Source: Amnibacterium kyonggiense (GTDB lineage Bacteria; Actinomycetota; Actinomycetes; Actinomycetales; Microbacteriaceae). From it: a DNA stretch of 64,000 nt. The translations under genes and the position numbers were made by a program. Position 1 is the stretch's first letter; every line of letters starts with the position of its first letter. Shown here piece by piece: positions 54,436 to 62,690 of the stretch. The stretch is from positions 1,302,001 through 1,366,000 of the forward strand of contig NZ_SOAM01000001.1 of assembly GCF_004364555.1 (NCBI RefSeq), written 5' to 3'. The notes under the pieces are model-generated. The model saw nothing but the letters and a program-made list of their open reading frames with translations. It was not told the DNA's origin and made no database searches.

Positions 54436-54453
54436 CCTCGAGCGCTTGAGGTC
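54432..54453 (+). promoter_or_regulatory. MerR-type promoter/operator
   Basis: A near-perfect 20-bp palindrome GACCTCGAGCGCTTGAGGTC (54434-54453, one mismatched pair) directly follows and overlaps a TTGACC -35 (54432-54437). Dyads in the promoter spacer are typical of MerR-family control. Confidence 0.65.
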
Positions 54454-54468
54454 TGCTCTCCTGGAGCC

Positions 54469-54909
54469 ATGAGCACGACGACGATCCAGGGGGCGACGGC
54501 CAGGACCGGCCTGAGCGGGCCGACCCTCCGCTACTACGAGGAGGTCGGGCTGGTCGGTCCGATCGACCGCGACCCCGACAGCGGCCACCGCCGCTACGGC
54601 GAGCAGGACCTCGACGCCCTCCAGGCCCTCGCCTGCCTGCGCGCCATGGGCGTCGGCATCGAGGACATGCGGACCTACCAGGCGAACCGGCGCCGCGGGA
54701 ACGTCGCGGCGGCCGAGCAGCGGGACCTCCTGCTCCGGCACGCGGAGCGCGTGACGCAGGAGATCGCGACCCTGCGCGTGCACCTCGACTACCTGCAGGC
54801 CAAGGCCGCGCTCTGGGACGCGAGGGACGCGGGCGACCCGGTCGCGGAGGCGGAGGCGCACCTGCGCGTCGACGCGATGCTCCCGGCGCTCGAGGCGGCG
54901 ACCCGATGA
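54469..54909 (+). CDS. MerR-family transcriptional regulator
   Basis: This 146-residue protein has a MerR HTH at about 5-72 (ATARTGLSGPTLRYYEEVGL, then RDPDSGHRRYGEQDLDALQA) and a coiled-coil dimer helix (LLLRHAERVTQEIATLRVHL). There are no metal-binding cysteines, so it belongs to the small-molecule/redox-independent group commonly paired with NAD(P)H oxidoreductases. TGGAGCC precedes the ATG. It overlaps the epimerase gene that follows by 4 bp, its probable target. Confidence 0.93.
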   Translation: MSTTTIQGATARTGLSGPTLRYYEEVGLVGPIDRDPDSGHRRYGEQDLDALQALACLRAMGVGIEDMRTYQANRRRGNVAAAEQRDLLLRHAERVTQEIATLRVHLDYLQAKAALWDARDAGDPVAEAEAHLRVDAMLPALEAATR

Positions 54910-55871
54910 CCGTCCTCGTCACCGGCGGCTCCGGCTACCTCGGCACGCGGCTCGTCGCCGACCTGCTCCTGTCGGGGGAGGCGGTGCGCACCACGGTCCG
55001 CACCCGCGACGGCGAGGCGGTAGTGCGGGAGGCGGTCCGCCGAGCCGGGGCCGACGACGGGAGCCTCGAGGTGGTGCTCGCGAGCCTCACCGCGGACCAG
55101 GGCTGGGTCGAGGCGGTCTGCGGCGTCGAGGGCGTCTTCCACGTCGCCTCGCCGATGATCCAGACGCAGGACCCGGACGAGGTCGTGATCCCGGCTCGGG
55201 ACGGGAGCCTGCGCGTGCTCCGCGCCGCGATCGGCGCGGGCGTGCCGCGCGTCGTCCTCACCTCCTCCTTCGCCGCCGTCGGCTACTCGCCGAAGCCGGT
55301 ACGGGACTACACGGAGGAGGATTGGACCGACCCCGCGACGCCGGGCCTGCCCGCGTACCCGCTGTCGAAGGCCGTCGCCGAGCGCGCCGCCTGGGATCTG
55401 ATCGAGTCCGACGGCGGCGACACCGAGCTCGTGGCGATCAACCCGACCTGGATCGCCGGGCCGACGCTGACCGCTTCGGCGCGCTCGTCGCTCGCCCTGT
55501 TCGTCGGGATGCTCGACGGCACGGTCCCCGCGCTGCCGCGGCAGCGCTTCGGCATCGCGGACGTCCGCGACGTGAGCGCGCTGCACGTCGCCGCGATGCG
55601 GACACCGGAGGCGGCGGGGAAGCGCTACCTCGCGCTCGCGGACGGCCCCACCATGACGTTCCTCGAGGTCGCGCAGGTGCTGCGCGCGCGCCTCGGGTCC
55701 CTCGCGGAACGCGTGCCGACCGCGGAGCTGCCGGGGGAGGAGCCCGCGCCGCTCGTCATCCGCAACGACCGCGCGAAGGCCGAGCTCGGCTTCCGGCCGC
55801 GCCCGGCGGAGACGACGATCGTCGAGACGGCGGAGCGCCTCCGCGACCTCGGGCTGCTCCGGCCCGCCTGA
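54906..55871 (+). CDS. NAD-dependent epimerase/dihydroflavonol-reductase-like extended SDR
   Basis: This 321-residue protein has glycine motif VTGGSGYLGTRLVADLL, GVFHVASPMI, catalytic Ser in VLTSSFAAVG and YxxxK in PAYPLSKAVAER. AINPTWIAGPTL is the DFR/aldehyde-reductase-type substrate loop. The C-terminus keeps LGFRPRPAETTIVETAERL. It is coupled to the MerR regulator by an ATGA overlap. It probably reduces an aldehyde or ketone; the substrate is unknown. Confidence 0.93.
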   Translation: MTVLVTGGSGYLGTRLVADLLLSGEAVRTTVRTRDGEAVVREAVRRAGADDGSLEVVLASLTADQGWVEAVCGVEGVFHVASPMIQTQDPDEVVIPARDGSLRVLRAAIGAGVPRVVLTSSFAAVGYSPKPVRDYTEEDWTDPATPGLPAYPLSKAVAERAAWDLIESDGGDTELVAINPTWIAGPTLTASARSSLALFVGMLDGTVPALPRQRFGIADVRDVSALHVAAMRTPEAAGKRYLALADGPTMTFLEVAQVLRARLGSLAERVPTAELPGEEPAPLVIRNDRAKAELGFRPRPAETTIVETAERLRDLGLLRPA

Positions 55872-55879
55872 CGCCTCCC

Positions 55880-55937
55880 GGGGCCCTCCGCTGCAGATCG
55901 GGCCGTGCGCACCGCCCGATCTGCAGCGGAAGGCCCC
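55880..55937. repeat. Long intergenic hairpin after the epimerase gene
   Basis: The 24-bp arms at 55880-55903 (GGGGCCCTCCGCTGCAGATC, then GGGC) and 55914-55937 have one mismatch and a 10-nt loop. It shares GCAGATCGGGC with the hairpin at 38640. Confidence 0.85.
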
Positions 55938-55950
55938 GCGAGCGCGCCGC

Positions 55951-55956
55951 TAGCGT
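55951..55956 (+). promoter_or_regulatory. -10 element TAGCGT of the GNAT gene (leaderless)
   Basis: TAGCGT lies 6 nt before ATG 55963; no SD is present. Confidence 0.6.
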
Positions 55957-55962
55957 CGATCC

Positions 55963-56403
55963 ATGACGAGCATCGCGCCGATCGCGGCGGCCGACCGGGA
56001 CGAGTGGCTGCCGCTGTGGCGGGCCTACCTCGTGTTCTACGAGTCGACGCTGCCGGACGAGGTGACCGACGACGTGTTCGCCCGCCTCGTCGAGGGGCGT
56101 GAGCTGCACGGCGCGATCGCGCGCGACGACGCGGGTGCCGCGGTCGGCCTCGTGCACTGGCTTCTCCACCCGTCGACCTGGACGACGACCTCCTACTGCT
56201 ATCTGGAGGACCTCTTCGTCGCGCCGGGCGCCCGGGGCGGCGGCACGGGACGGGCGCTGGTCGCGCACGTGCGCGATCAGGCGGAGGCGGCCGGGGCGGC
56301 GAAGGTCTACTGGCTGACGCAGCAGGGCAACGCCACGGCGCGCGCGCTCTACGACCGCGTCGCGACCTCCACGGGGTTCGTCCACTACGAGATCGAGCTC
56401 TGA
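55963..56403 (+). CDS. GNAT-family N-acetyltransferase
   Basis: This 146-residue single GNAT domain has CYLEDLFVAPGARGGGTGRA, the acetyl-CoA-binding R/Q-x-x-G-x-G/A loop, then ALVAHVRDQAEAAGAAKVYW and a final strand TGFVHYEIEL. The target amine is unknown. It is transcribed alone between two hairpins or promoters. Confidence 0.93.
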   Translation: MTSIAPIAAADRDEWLPLWRAYLVFYESTLPDEVTDDVFARLVEGRELHGAIARDDAGAAVGLVHWLLHPSTWTTTSYCYLEDLFVAPGARGGGTGRALVAHVRDQAEAAGAAKVYWLTQQGNATARALYDRVATSTGFVHYEIEL

Positions 56404-56461
56404 GGAGGAGCGGAGGCGTGCCCGCCTAGCATCGGCGCACGTTCGACGAGAGGACCCCGCC

Positions 56462-56758
56462 ATGGCCGTCACCGCGCTGCTCGACCTGCACCTGAAGGCC
56501 GACCGGGTCCAGGACGGCCCCGCCGTCCTCGACGCGATCCTGCGGGACACGCGCGCGTTCGAGGGCAGCGAGGGGATCGAGGTCCTCGTCGACGTCGCCG
56601 ACCCCGCGCACCTCACGGTCGTCGAGCACTGGACGTCGATGGAGCGGGACGAGGCGTACCGTGCCTGGCGCGCGACGCCCGAGGGCGCCTCCGGCCTCGG
56701 CGAGGTCCTGGCCGCGCCGCCCGTGCTCACGCGCTACGAGACGGGCTCGACGCTCTAG
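56462..56758 (+). CDS. ABM-domain (putative quinol monooxygenase) protein
   Basis: This 98-residue ferredoxin-like-fold protein has LLDLHLKADRVQDGPAVLDA, then DAILRDTRAFEGSEGIEVLV and HLTVVEHWTSMERDEAYRAW, the order of the YgiN/ABM family (antibiotic biosynthesis monooxygenase). These small cofactor-free enzymes act on quinols or aromatics. TAGCAT about 30 nt upstream and AGAGGA give a normal promoter and weak SD. Confidence 0.88.
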   Translation: MAVTALLDLHLKADRVQDGPAVLDAILRDTRAFEGSEGIEVLVDVADPAHLTVVEHWTSMERDEAYRAWRATPEGASGLGEVLAAPPVLTRYETGSTL

Positions 56759-56790
56759 CCGCACCGCTCGACGGGGCCGGTCGTCCCGCC

Positions 56791-56820
56791 TAGGCTCGGA
56801 CCGTGCGTGAACGTTCACGC
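56791..56820 (+). promoter_or_regulatory. Promoter and LacI operator of the fused oxidoreductase operon
   Basis: TAGGCT (56791-56796) is a -10 element. GCGTGAACGTTCACGC (56805-56820) is a perfect 16-bp palindrome covering the start of transcription, with the TGAACGTTCA core typical of LacI-family sites. The LacI gene is the third gene downstream in the same transcript, so the operon is self-regulated. Confidence 0.75.
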
Positions 56821-56839
56821 GCGGAGCGGGAGGACGACG

Positions 56840-58840
56840 ATGTCAACGACGGGCAGCACCACGACCGGATGGGCCGTCCTCGGCCCGGGCGGCATTGCGA
56901 GGACCTTCCTGAAGGACCTCCACGCGAGCTCCGGCGCGATCGTCTCGGTCGGCAGCAGCGACCCGGAGCGGGCCGCCGTCTTCGCCCGCGAGGCCGAGGA
57001 GCACGGCTACCCGGACGTGAGCTCGGGCACCTACGCGGAGGCGCTCGCCGACCCGCGCGTCGACGCCGTCTACGTCGCGACCGTCCACCCCGGGCACGCC
57101 GAGCTCGTGCTCGCCGCCATCGCGGCCGGCAAGGCCGTCCTCTGCGAGAAGCCGCTCTCGGTCAACCACGGCACCGCGATGGTCCTCGTCGACGCCGCGC
57201 GCCAGGCGCGCGTGCCGCTCGTCGAGGCGTTCGTGTACCGCTTCCACCCGCAGACCGAGGCGCTCGTGGAGCTCATCCGCGACGGCGCGATCGGCGAGGT
57301 CCGCCACATCGACGCGTCGTTCGCGTTCCGCTCCCCGAAGCGCACGGGCCGGCTCTACGAGCCGAGCACCGCCGGCGGCGGCATCCTCGACGTCGGCTGC
57401 TACCCGCTCACGCTCGCCGCCCTCGTCGCGGCGACCGCCGCCGGCGTCCCCGTCACGGAGCCGACGACGCTCACCGCGTCCGGCGCCATCGGCCCGACCG
57501 GCGTCGACGAGTGGGCGGTCGCGGACCTCGTCTACCCGAGCGGCATCACGGCCACCCTGCGCACCGGCGTGCGGGTGGAGGACGTGAACGCCCTGACCGT
57601 GTACGGCTCGAAGGGCCGCGTCCACCTCCCGCTGCCCTACGCGGTCGGCGACGACCCGCGCATCGACGTGTTCGTGCACGACGCGGAGCCGAGCAGCCGC
57701 TCCTTCCCGGACCCGGCCCCCTACGCCCTCGAAGCGGAGGCGACCGCCCGCGTCCTCGCGGCGGGCGAGGTGGAGGCGCGCGAGATGACGCTCGACGAGT
57801 CCCTCGCGGCCGCCCGCACGCTCGACCGGTGGCGCGCCGCGATCGGCCTCCGCTATCCGTTCGAGGCGGAGGACGCCGACATCCCGACGGTCTCCGGGAA
57901 GCCGCTGACCGTCGCCGCGGACGCGCCGATGCGGTACGGCGAGATCCCGGGGCTCGGCAAGCGGATGTCGCGACTCGTGCTCGGCGTCGACAACCAGCCG
58001 GACCTCGCCCACGCGTCCGCGATCTTCGACCACTTCATGGAGCGCGGCGGGAACGCCTTCGACACCGCCTACATCTACGGCGACGGCGAGCTCGAGCGGC
58101 GCCTCGGCCGCTGGATCGCGAACCGCGGCGTCCGGGAGGACGTCGTCGTCATCACGAAGGGCGCGCACACCCCGTACTGCGACCCCGAGTCGCTCACGCG
58201 GCAGCTGCACGAGAGCCTCGAGCGGCAGGGCACCGGCTACGCCGACCTCTACCTGATGCACCGCGACAACCTCGAGGTGCCGGTGGGGGAGTTCGTCGAC
58301 GTCCTCGACGAGCACGTCCGTGCGGGCCGCGTCCACGTGTACGGGCTGTCGAACTGGGGCACGGACCGCTTCGACGAGGCGGTGGCGTACGCGAGGGCGA
58401 ACGACCGGATCGCGCCGTCCGTCCTCTCCGACCACTTCGGGCTCGCCGAGGCGTACGACGTGCCGTGGGAGGGCTGCCGTCACGTCACCGATCCGGCCTC
58501 GAAGCGGTGGCTCGAGGAGCGGCAGGTGACCCTGCTCCCGTGGTCGTCGCAGGCCCGGGGCTTCTTCGCGCGGGCGCGGCCGGACGACCGGAGCGACGCG
58601 GAGCTCGTGCGCTGCTACTACAGCGACGACAACTTCGAGCGCCTCGCCAGGGCGACGCAGCTGGGCGAGGAGCTCGGCGTGCCGGCGACGGCCGTCGCGC
58701 TCGCCTACGTGCTCGCGCAGCCGTTCCCGACGTTCCCGCTGTTCGGGCCGCGGACGATCGCGGAGGCCCGCTCGTCGATGCAGGGCCTCGACGTCGAGCT
58801 CTCGCCGGAGCAGGTCGCGTGGCTGGACCTCCGGGCCTGA
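56840..58840 (+). CDS. Fused Gfo/Idh/MocA oxidoreductase + aldo/keto reductase
   Basis: This 666-residue protein combines two full oxidoreductases. Residues 1-345 form a Gfo/Idh/MocA unit (WAVLGPGGIARTFLKDLH, with intact AVLCEKPLSVN and its catalytic Lys, and YRFHPQTEALVELIRDGAIG). Residues 370-666 form an aldo/keto reductase TIM barrel (VLGVDNQPDLAHASAIFDHF, then AFDTAYIYGDGELERRLGRW, ITKGAHTP with the Lys, LYLMHRDN with the His, and FPLFGPRTIAEARSSM). The linker is short (about 345-370). GGGAGG stands 7 nt before ATG 56840. The two activities may act one after the other on a sugar. Co-transcribed with lacI. Confidence 0.93.
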   Translation: MSTTGSTTTGWAVLGPGGIARTFLKDLHASSGAIVSVGSSDPERAAVFAREAEEHGYPDVSSGTYAEALADPRVDAVYVATVHPGHAELVLAAIAAGKAVLCEKPLSVNHGTAMVLVDAARQARVPLVEAFVYRFHPQTEALVELIRDGAIGEVRHIDASFAFRSPKRTGRLYEPSTAGGGILDVGCYPLTLAALVAATAAGVPVTEPTTLTASGAIGPTGVDEWAVADLVYPSGITATLRTGVRVEDVNALTVYGSKGRVHLPLPYAVGDDPRIDVFVHDAEPSSRSFPDPAPYALEAEATARVLAAGEVEAREMTLDESLAAARTLDRWRAAIGLRYPFEAEDADIPTVSGKPLTVAADAPMRYGEIPGLGKRMSRLVLGVDNQPDLAHASAIFDHFMERGGNAFDTAYIYGDGELERRLGRWIANRGVREDVVVITKGAHTPYCDPESLTRQLHESLERQGTGYADLYLMHRDNLEVPVGEFVDVLDEHVRAGRVHVYGLSNWGTDRFDEAVAYARANDRIAPSVLSDHFGLAEAYDVPWEGCRHVTDPASKRWLEERQVTLLPWSSQARGFFARARPDDRSDAELVRCYYSDDNFERLARATQLGEELGVPATAVALAYVLAQPFPTFPLFGPRTIAEARSSMQGLDVELSPEQVAWLDLRA

Positions 58841-59793
58841 ACCGGGCCGGCCGGGCGACGATCCTCGACGTCGCCGCGGCCGCCGGGGTGTCGCGGCAGA
58901 CGGTCACGCGGGCCATGAACGGGATGGCGGGGATCAGCGCGGCCACGAAGGAGCGGGTGCTCGCCGCGGCCGAGGCGCTCGGGTACCGCCCGTCGCGCTT
59001 CGGCCGCGGGCTCGTCCTCGGCGGTGAGCGGCAGCTCGGGCTCGTCGTCGACGACCTCCGCAACCCCTACTCGCCGGAGCTCGCCGCCGCGGTCGTCCGC
59101 GCGGCAGGGGCGCACGGCTGGACGGTGATGCTCGCCGACGTCGCGCTCGCGGCGGACGCGGACCGGTCGGTGGTCTCGCTCGGGGAGCAGACCGACGCGG
59201 TCGTCGGCTACCTCGGGGAGCGCGCCGCGGAATGGGTCGGGCTCCTCGGCTCCGTCCCCGTCGTCGAGCTCGATCCGGCCGGTCCCGTGCCGTGGGGTGC
59301 GGTCCACCTCGACCCGTCCGCGGCCGTCGAGGAGCTCGCGCAGCACCTCGTCGACGTCGGCGTGCGGCGGCCGGTCGTGCTCGACACCGCCGGCGGCCCG
59401 AGCCGCCGCGCCGTCCTGCTGCGCGCCGCGCTCGCGGCCCGCGGCGTCGACGCGGCGCTCAGCCACGCCGCGGCGAGCACGGCGGCCGCCGCGGGAGCGG
59501 TCGTGGCCGGCCTGCTCGATGCGGGGGAGCAGCCCGACGCCGTGCTCGCGTTCAACGACGTCATGGCGCTCGGCGTGCTCGCCGCCTGCCGCCGCGCCGG
59601 GCTGGACGTGCCCGGGGACGTCCGCGTGACCGGCGTCGACGGCCTGCCGCTCGGCGCGCTCCTCGCACCGACGCTCACGACGCTGGCGGTCGACTTCGCG
59701 GCCGTCGCGGAGTCGGCGCTCGAGCTCGCCGCGGACGATCCCACGGGGTCGCGCACGGTCGCCCACCACCTCCTCCTCCGCGAGTCCGCATAG
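58819..59793 (+). CDS. LacI-family regulator of the fused oxidoreductase gene
   Basis: This 324-residue regulator starts at GTG 58819, overlapping the oxidoreductase end by 22 bp, with GGAG upstream. HTH ATILDVAAAAGVSRQTVTRA and hinge YRPSRFGRGLVLGGERQLG lead into a sugar-binding core (VVDDLRNPYSPELAAAVVRA, then VLAFNDVMALGVLAACRRAG and VTGVDGLPLGALLAPTLTTL). It probably binds the palindrome at 56805 and represses its own operon. The effector is likely the sugar handled by the fused enzyme (inference). Confidence 0.92.
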   Translation: MAGPPGLNRAGRATILDVAAAAGVSRQTVTRAMNGMAGISAATKERVLAAAEALGYRPSRFGRGLVLGGERQLGLVVDDLRNPYSPELAAAVVRAAGAHGWTVMLADVALAADADRSVVSLGEQTDAVVGYLGERAAEWVGLLGSVPVVELDPAGPVPWGAVHLDPSAAVEELAQHLVDVGVRRPVVLDTAGGPSRRAVLLRAALAARGVDAALSHAAASTAAAAGAVVAGLLDAGEQPDAVLAFNDVMALGVLAACRRAGLDVPGDVRVTGVDGLPLGALLAPTLTTLAVDFAAVAESALELAADDPTGSRTVAHHLLLRESA

Positions 59794-59796
59794 CCT
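59791..59796 (+). promoter_or_regulatory. -10 element TAGCCT of the LLM gene, inside the lacI stop codon
   Basis: TAGCCT (59791-59796) includes the TAG stop of lacI and stands 7 nt before GTG 59804. It is a leaderless promoter candidate. Confidence 0.5.
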
Positions 59797-59803
59797 GCCG
59801 GTC

Positions 59804-60829
59804 GTGACGACGACGTTCCGGATCGATCTCGGCGGCGACCCGGGCCTCGACGCCCGGGCCCTCGCGGCCCGCGCGGTGACGGCGGAGGCGGAGGGCTACG
59901 ACGGCGTCGGCGCCTCCGAGACCCGGCACGATCCGTTCCTCTCCCTCGCGCTCGCCGCGCAGGCGACCGAGCGCGTCGAGCTGCTGTCGACGATCGCCGT
60001 CGCGTTCGCGCGCAGCCCGATGACGGTCGCGCAGACCGCGCACGACCTGCAGGCGATCTCGGGCGGCCGCTTCCTGCTCGGCCTCGGCTCGCAGGTGCGG
60101 GCCCACATCGAGCGCCGCTTCTCGATGCCGTGGTCGAAGCCGGCCGCACGGATGGCGGAGTTCGTCGAGGCGGTCCGCGCGATCTGGGCGACCTGGCAGA
60201 CCGGGGCGCCGCTGCGCTTCCAGGGCGAGTTCTACTCGCACACCCTGATGACGCCGTTCTTCAGCCCGCAGCCGCTCGAGGTGCCGCTGCCGCCGATCTG
60301 GATCGCGGCGGTGGGCGAGCGGATGACGGAGACCGCCGGCCGGGTGGCCGACGGGCTGCACGCGCACAGCTTCACCACGCGCGACTACCTCGTCGACGTG
60401 AGCCTGCCGGCGCTGCGCCGCGGGGCGGAGGCGGCGGGTCGCGACGCGGCGTCGGTCGGCGTCGCGCTGCCCGCGCTCGTCGCCGTGGGCGACGACGGGC
60501 CGTCGCTCGATGCGGCGATCCGGGCCACCCGGGCGCAGATCGCGTTCTACGGCAGCACCCCCGCCTACCTCCCGGTCCTCGAGGCGCACGGCTGGACCGA
60601 CCTGCACGAGCGGCTGCACGCGGCCTCCCGCCGCGGCGAGTGGGACGCGATGGCCGAGCTGGTGCCCGACGACGTGCTGGCCGCCTTCGCCGCGGTCGGC
60701 TCCGCGGACGAGGTGGCGGCGACCCTCCGGTCGCGGTTCGAGGGGCTCGTGACCCGTCTCTCGTTCAGCGCGAGCTACGCGATCGCGCCGGACACCGCGG
60801 CCGCCCTGCTCCGCGGCCTCCGGGCCTAG
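59804..60829 (+). CDS. F420-dependent LLM-class oxidoreductase (TIGR03617 type)
   Basis: This 341-residue luciferase-like TIM barrel has VELLSTIAVAFARSPMTVAQ, then GGRFLLGLGSQVRAHIERRF, SMPWSKPAARMAEFVEAVRA, SHTLMTPFFSPQPL, ADGLHAHSFTTRDYL and QIAFYGSTPAYLPVLEAHGW, the block order of the TIGR03617 F420-dependent family. F420 use is inferred from the family and fits the presence of fgd and fbiC in this window. The reaction is unknown. Confidence 0.9.
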   Translation: MTTTFRIDLGGDPGLDARALAARAVTAEAEGYDGVGASETRHDPFLSLALAAQATERVELLSTIAVAFARSPMTVAQTAHDLQAISGGRFLLGLGSQVRAHIERRFSMPWSKPAARMAEFVEAVRAIWATWQTGAPLRFQGEFYSHTLMTPFFSPQPLEVPLPPIWIAAVGERMTETAGRVADGLHAHSFTTRDYLVDVSLPALRRGAEAAGRDAASVGVALPALVAVGDDGPSLDAAIRATRAQIAFYGSTPAYLPVLEAHGWTDLHERLHAASRRGEWDAMAELVPDDVLAAFAAVGSADEVAATLRSRFEGLVTRLSFSASYAIAPDTAAALLRGLRA

Positions 60830-60863
60830 GGCGCCCGCTCCCTGGCCCGCGGTCCAGGGCGGG

Positions 60864-60890
60864 CTGACAATCTCCTGATCGCGGTAGACT
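60864..60890 (+). promoter_or_regulatory. Leaderless promoter of the DEAD-box helicase gene
   Basis: CTGACA (60864-60869) and TAGACT (60885-60890) form a -35/-10 pair with a 15-nt spacer. The -10 ends 6 nt before ATG 60897, leaving no room for an SD. Confidence 0.6.
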
Positions 60891-60896
60891 TCTCGG

Positions 60897-62690
60897 ATGC
60901 CCGTTTCTGACTCGATCGAGCAGGACGTGGTCGAACCCGCTCCTGCTGCCGCCGCACCCGCCGAGCCGCAGGGGCCGTCCTTCGCGGACCTCGGCCTCGC
61001 GCCCGCCGTCCTCAAGGGGTTGAGGGACCTCGGCTACGAGACGCCCTCGGCCATCCAGGCCGCCACGATCCCCTCCCTGCTCCAAGGCCGCGACGTCGTC
61101 GGCCGCGCCCAGACCGGCACCGGCAAGACCGCCGCGTTCGCGCTGCCGATCCTGTCCCGCCTCGACCTCGCGCAGGACACCCCGCAGGCGCTCGTGCTCG
61201 CGCCGACCCGCGAGCTCGCGCTCCAGGTCTGCGAGGCGTTCGAGAGCTACGCCTCCCACATGAAGGGCGTGCGCCTCCTCCCCGTCTACGGCGGCCAGGC
61301 GTACGGGCAGCAGCTCTCCGCGCTGCGCCGCGGCGTCCACATCGTCGTCGGCACGCCCGGCCGGATCATGGACCACCTCGAGAAGGGCACCCTCGACCTC
61401 TCCGAGCTGAAGTACCTCGTGCTCGACGAGGCGGACGAGATGCTGAAGATGGGGTTCGCGGAGGACGTCGCGACGATCCTCGCCGACACCCCGGACACGA
61501 AGCAGGTCGCCCTGTTCTCGGCGACGATGCCGGCGCAGATCCGCCGCATCTCGCAGCAGTACCTGCACGATCCGGAGGAGATCACGGTCGCGACGACGAC
61601 CACGACCTCCGCCACCATCCGGCAGCGCTACCTCGTGGTGTCCTACCCGCAGAAGGTGGACGCGCTCACCCGCATCCTCGAGGTGGAGAACTTCGAGGGC
61701 GTCATCGTCTTCGTCCGGACGAAGAACGAGACCGAGACGCTCGCGGAGAAGCTCCGCGCCCGCGGCTACACCGCGGCCGCGATCAGCGGCGACGTGGCGC
61801 AGGCGCAGCGCGAGCGGACCGTGAACCAGCTGAAGTCCGGGAAGCTCGACATCCTCGTCGCCACCGACGTCGCGGCCCGCGGTCTCGACGTCGAGCGGAT
61901 CAGCCACGTCGTCAACTACGACCTGCCGATCGACACCGAGTCGTACGTGCACCGCATCGGCCGCACGGGGCGGGCCGGGCGCTCCGGCGAGGCGATCAGC
62001 TTCGTCACGCCGCGCGAGCGGCGCATGCTGACCTCCATCGAGCGCGCCACGCACCAGCCGGTCACGCAGATGCAGCTGCCGACCGCGGAGGACGTCAACG
62101 CGACCCGGCTGAGCCGGTTCGACGACCAGATCACGGCGGCGCTCGAGCAGCGCAGCCGCATCGACCGGTTCCGCGACATCATCGCCCACTACGTCGAGCA
62201 CCACGACGTGCCCGAGGCGGACGTCGCCGCGGCGCTCGCGGTCGTGGCGCAGGGGGAGACGCCCCTGCTGCTCGATCCGAACGACGACCGGGCGCAGCCG
62301 CGTTTCGAGAAGTTCGACGTCGACCGGCCGGATCGGCCGAGCACCGCGGAGCGCCGCAGCCGCTCCGCCTCCGGGCCGCGCACGACGTACCGGCTCGAGG
62401 TCGGCCGTCGCCAGCGCGTCGAGCCGCGCCAGATCATCGGCGCGCTCGCGAACGAGGGCGGCCTCGGCCGCGAGGACTTCGGCGGCATCGACATCCGCCA
62501 GGAGTACTCGCTGATCGAGCTGCCCGTCGGCCTGTCCGACGACGTGCTCGACAAGCTGTCCGGCACCCGGATCAGCGGCAAGCTCATCGCGATGCGCCAT
62601 GACGGCGGCCCGCTGCGGAAGAGCGGCGGCGAGGGCGGACCGCGCCGGAGCGGCCAGGACGGCCAGCGCCGCCCGCCCCGCCGGTACTGA
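60897..62690 (+). CDS. deaD: DEAD-box RNA helicase (DeaD/CsdA-like)
   Basis: This 597-residue ATP-dependent RNA helicase has the Q motif (GYETPSAIQAATIP), motif I AQTGTGKTAAFALP, motif Ia PTRELALQV, motif II VLDEADEML, motif III SATMP and motif VI HRIGRTGRAGRSG. A C-terminal DbpA-type RNA-binding region follows (YRLEVGRRQRVEPRQIIGAL, IRQEYSLIELPVGLSDDVL) and a basic tail. It probably helps ribosome assembly or RNA unwinding at low temperature, as in relatives. It seems to be translated from a leaderless mRNA. Confidence 0.96.
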   Translation: MPVSDSIEQDVVEPAPAAAAPAEPQGPSFADLGLAPAVLKGLRDLGYETPSAIQAATIPSLLQGRDVVGRAQTGTGKTAAFALPILSRLDLAQDTPQALVLAPTRELALQVCEAFESYASHMKGVRLLPVYGGQAYGQQLSALRRGVHIVVGTPGRIMDHLEKGTLDLSELKYLVLDEADEMLKMGFAEDVATILADTPDTKQVALFSATMPAQIRRISQQYLHDPEEITVATTTTTSATIRQRYLVVSYPQKVDALTRILEVENFEGVIVFVRTKNETETLAEKLRARGYTAAAISGDVAQAQRERTVNQLKSGKLDILVATDVAARGLDVERISHVVNYDLPIDTESYVHRIGRTGRAGRSGEAISFVTPRERRMLTSIERATHQPVTQMQLPTAEDVNATRLSRFDDQITAALEQRSRIDRFRDIIAHYVEHHDVPEADVAAALAVVAQGETPLLLDPNDDRAQPRFEKFDVDRPDRPSTAERRSRSASGPRTTYRLEVGRRQRVEPRQIIGALANEGGLGREDFGGIDIRQEYSLIELPVGLSDDVLDKLSGTRISGKLIAMRHDGGPLRKSGGEGGPRRSGQDGQRRPPRRY

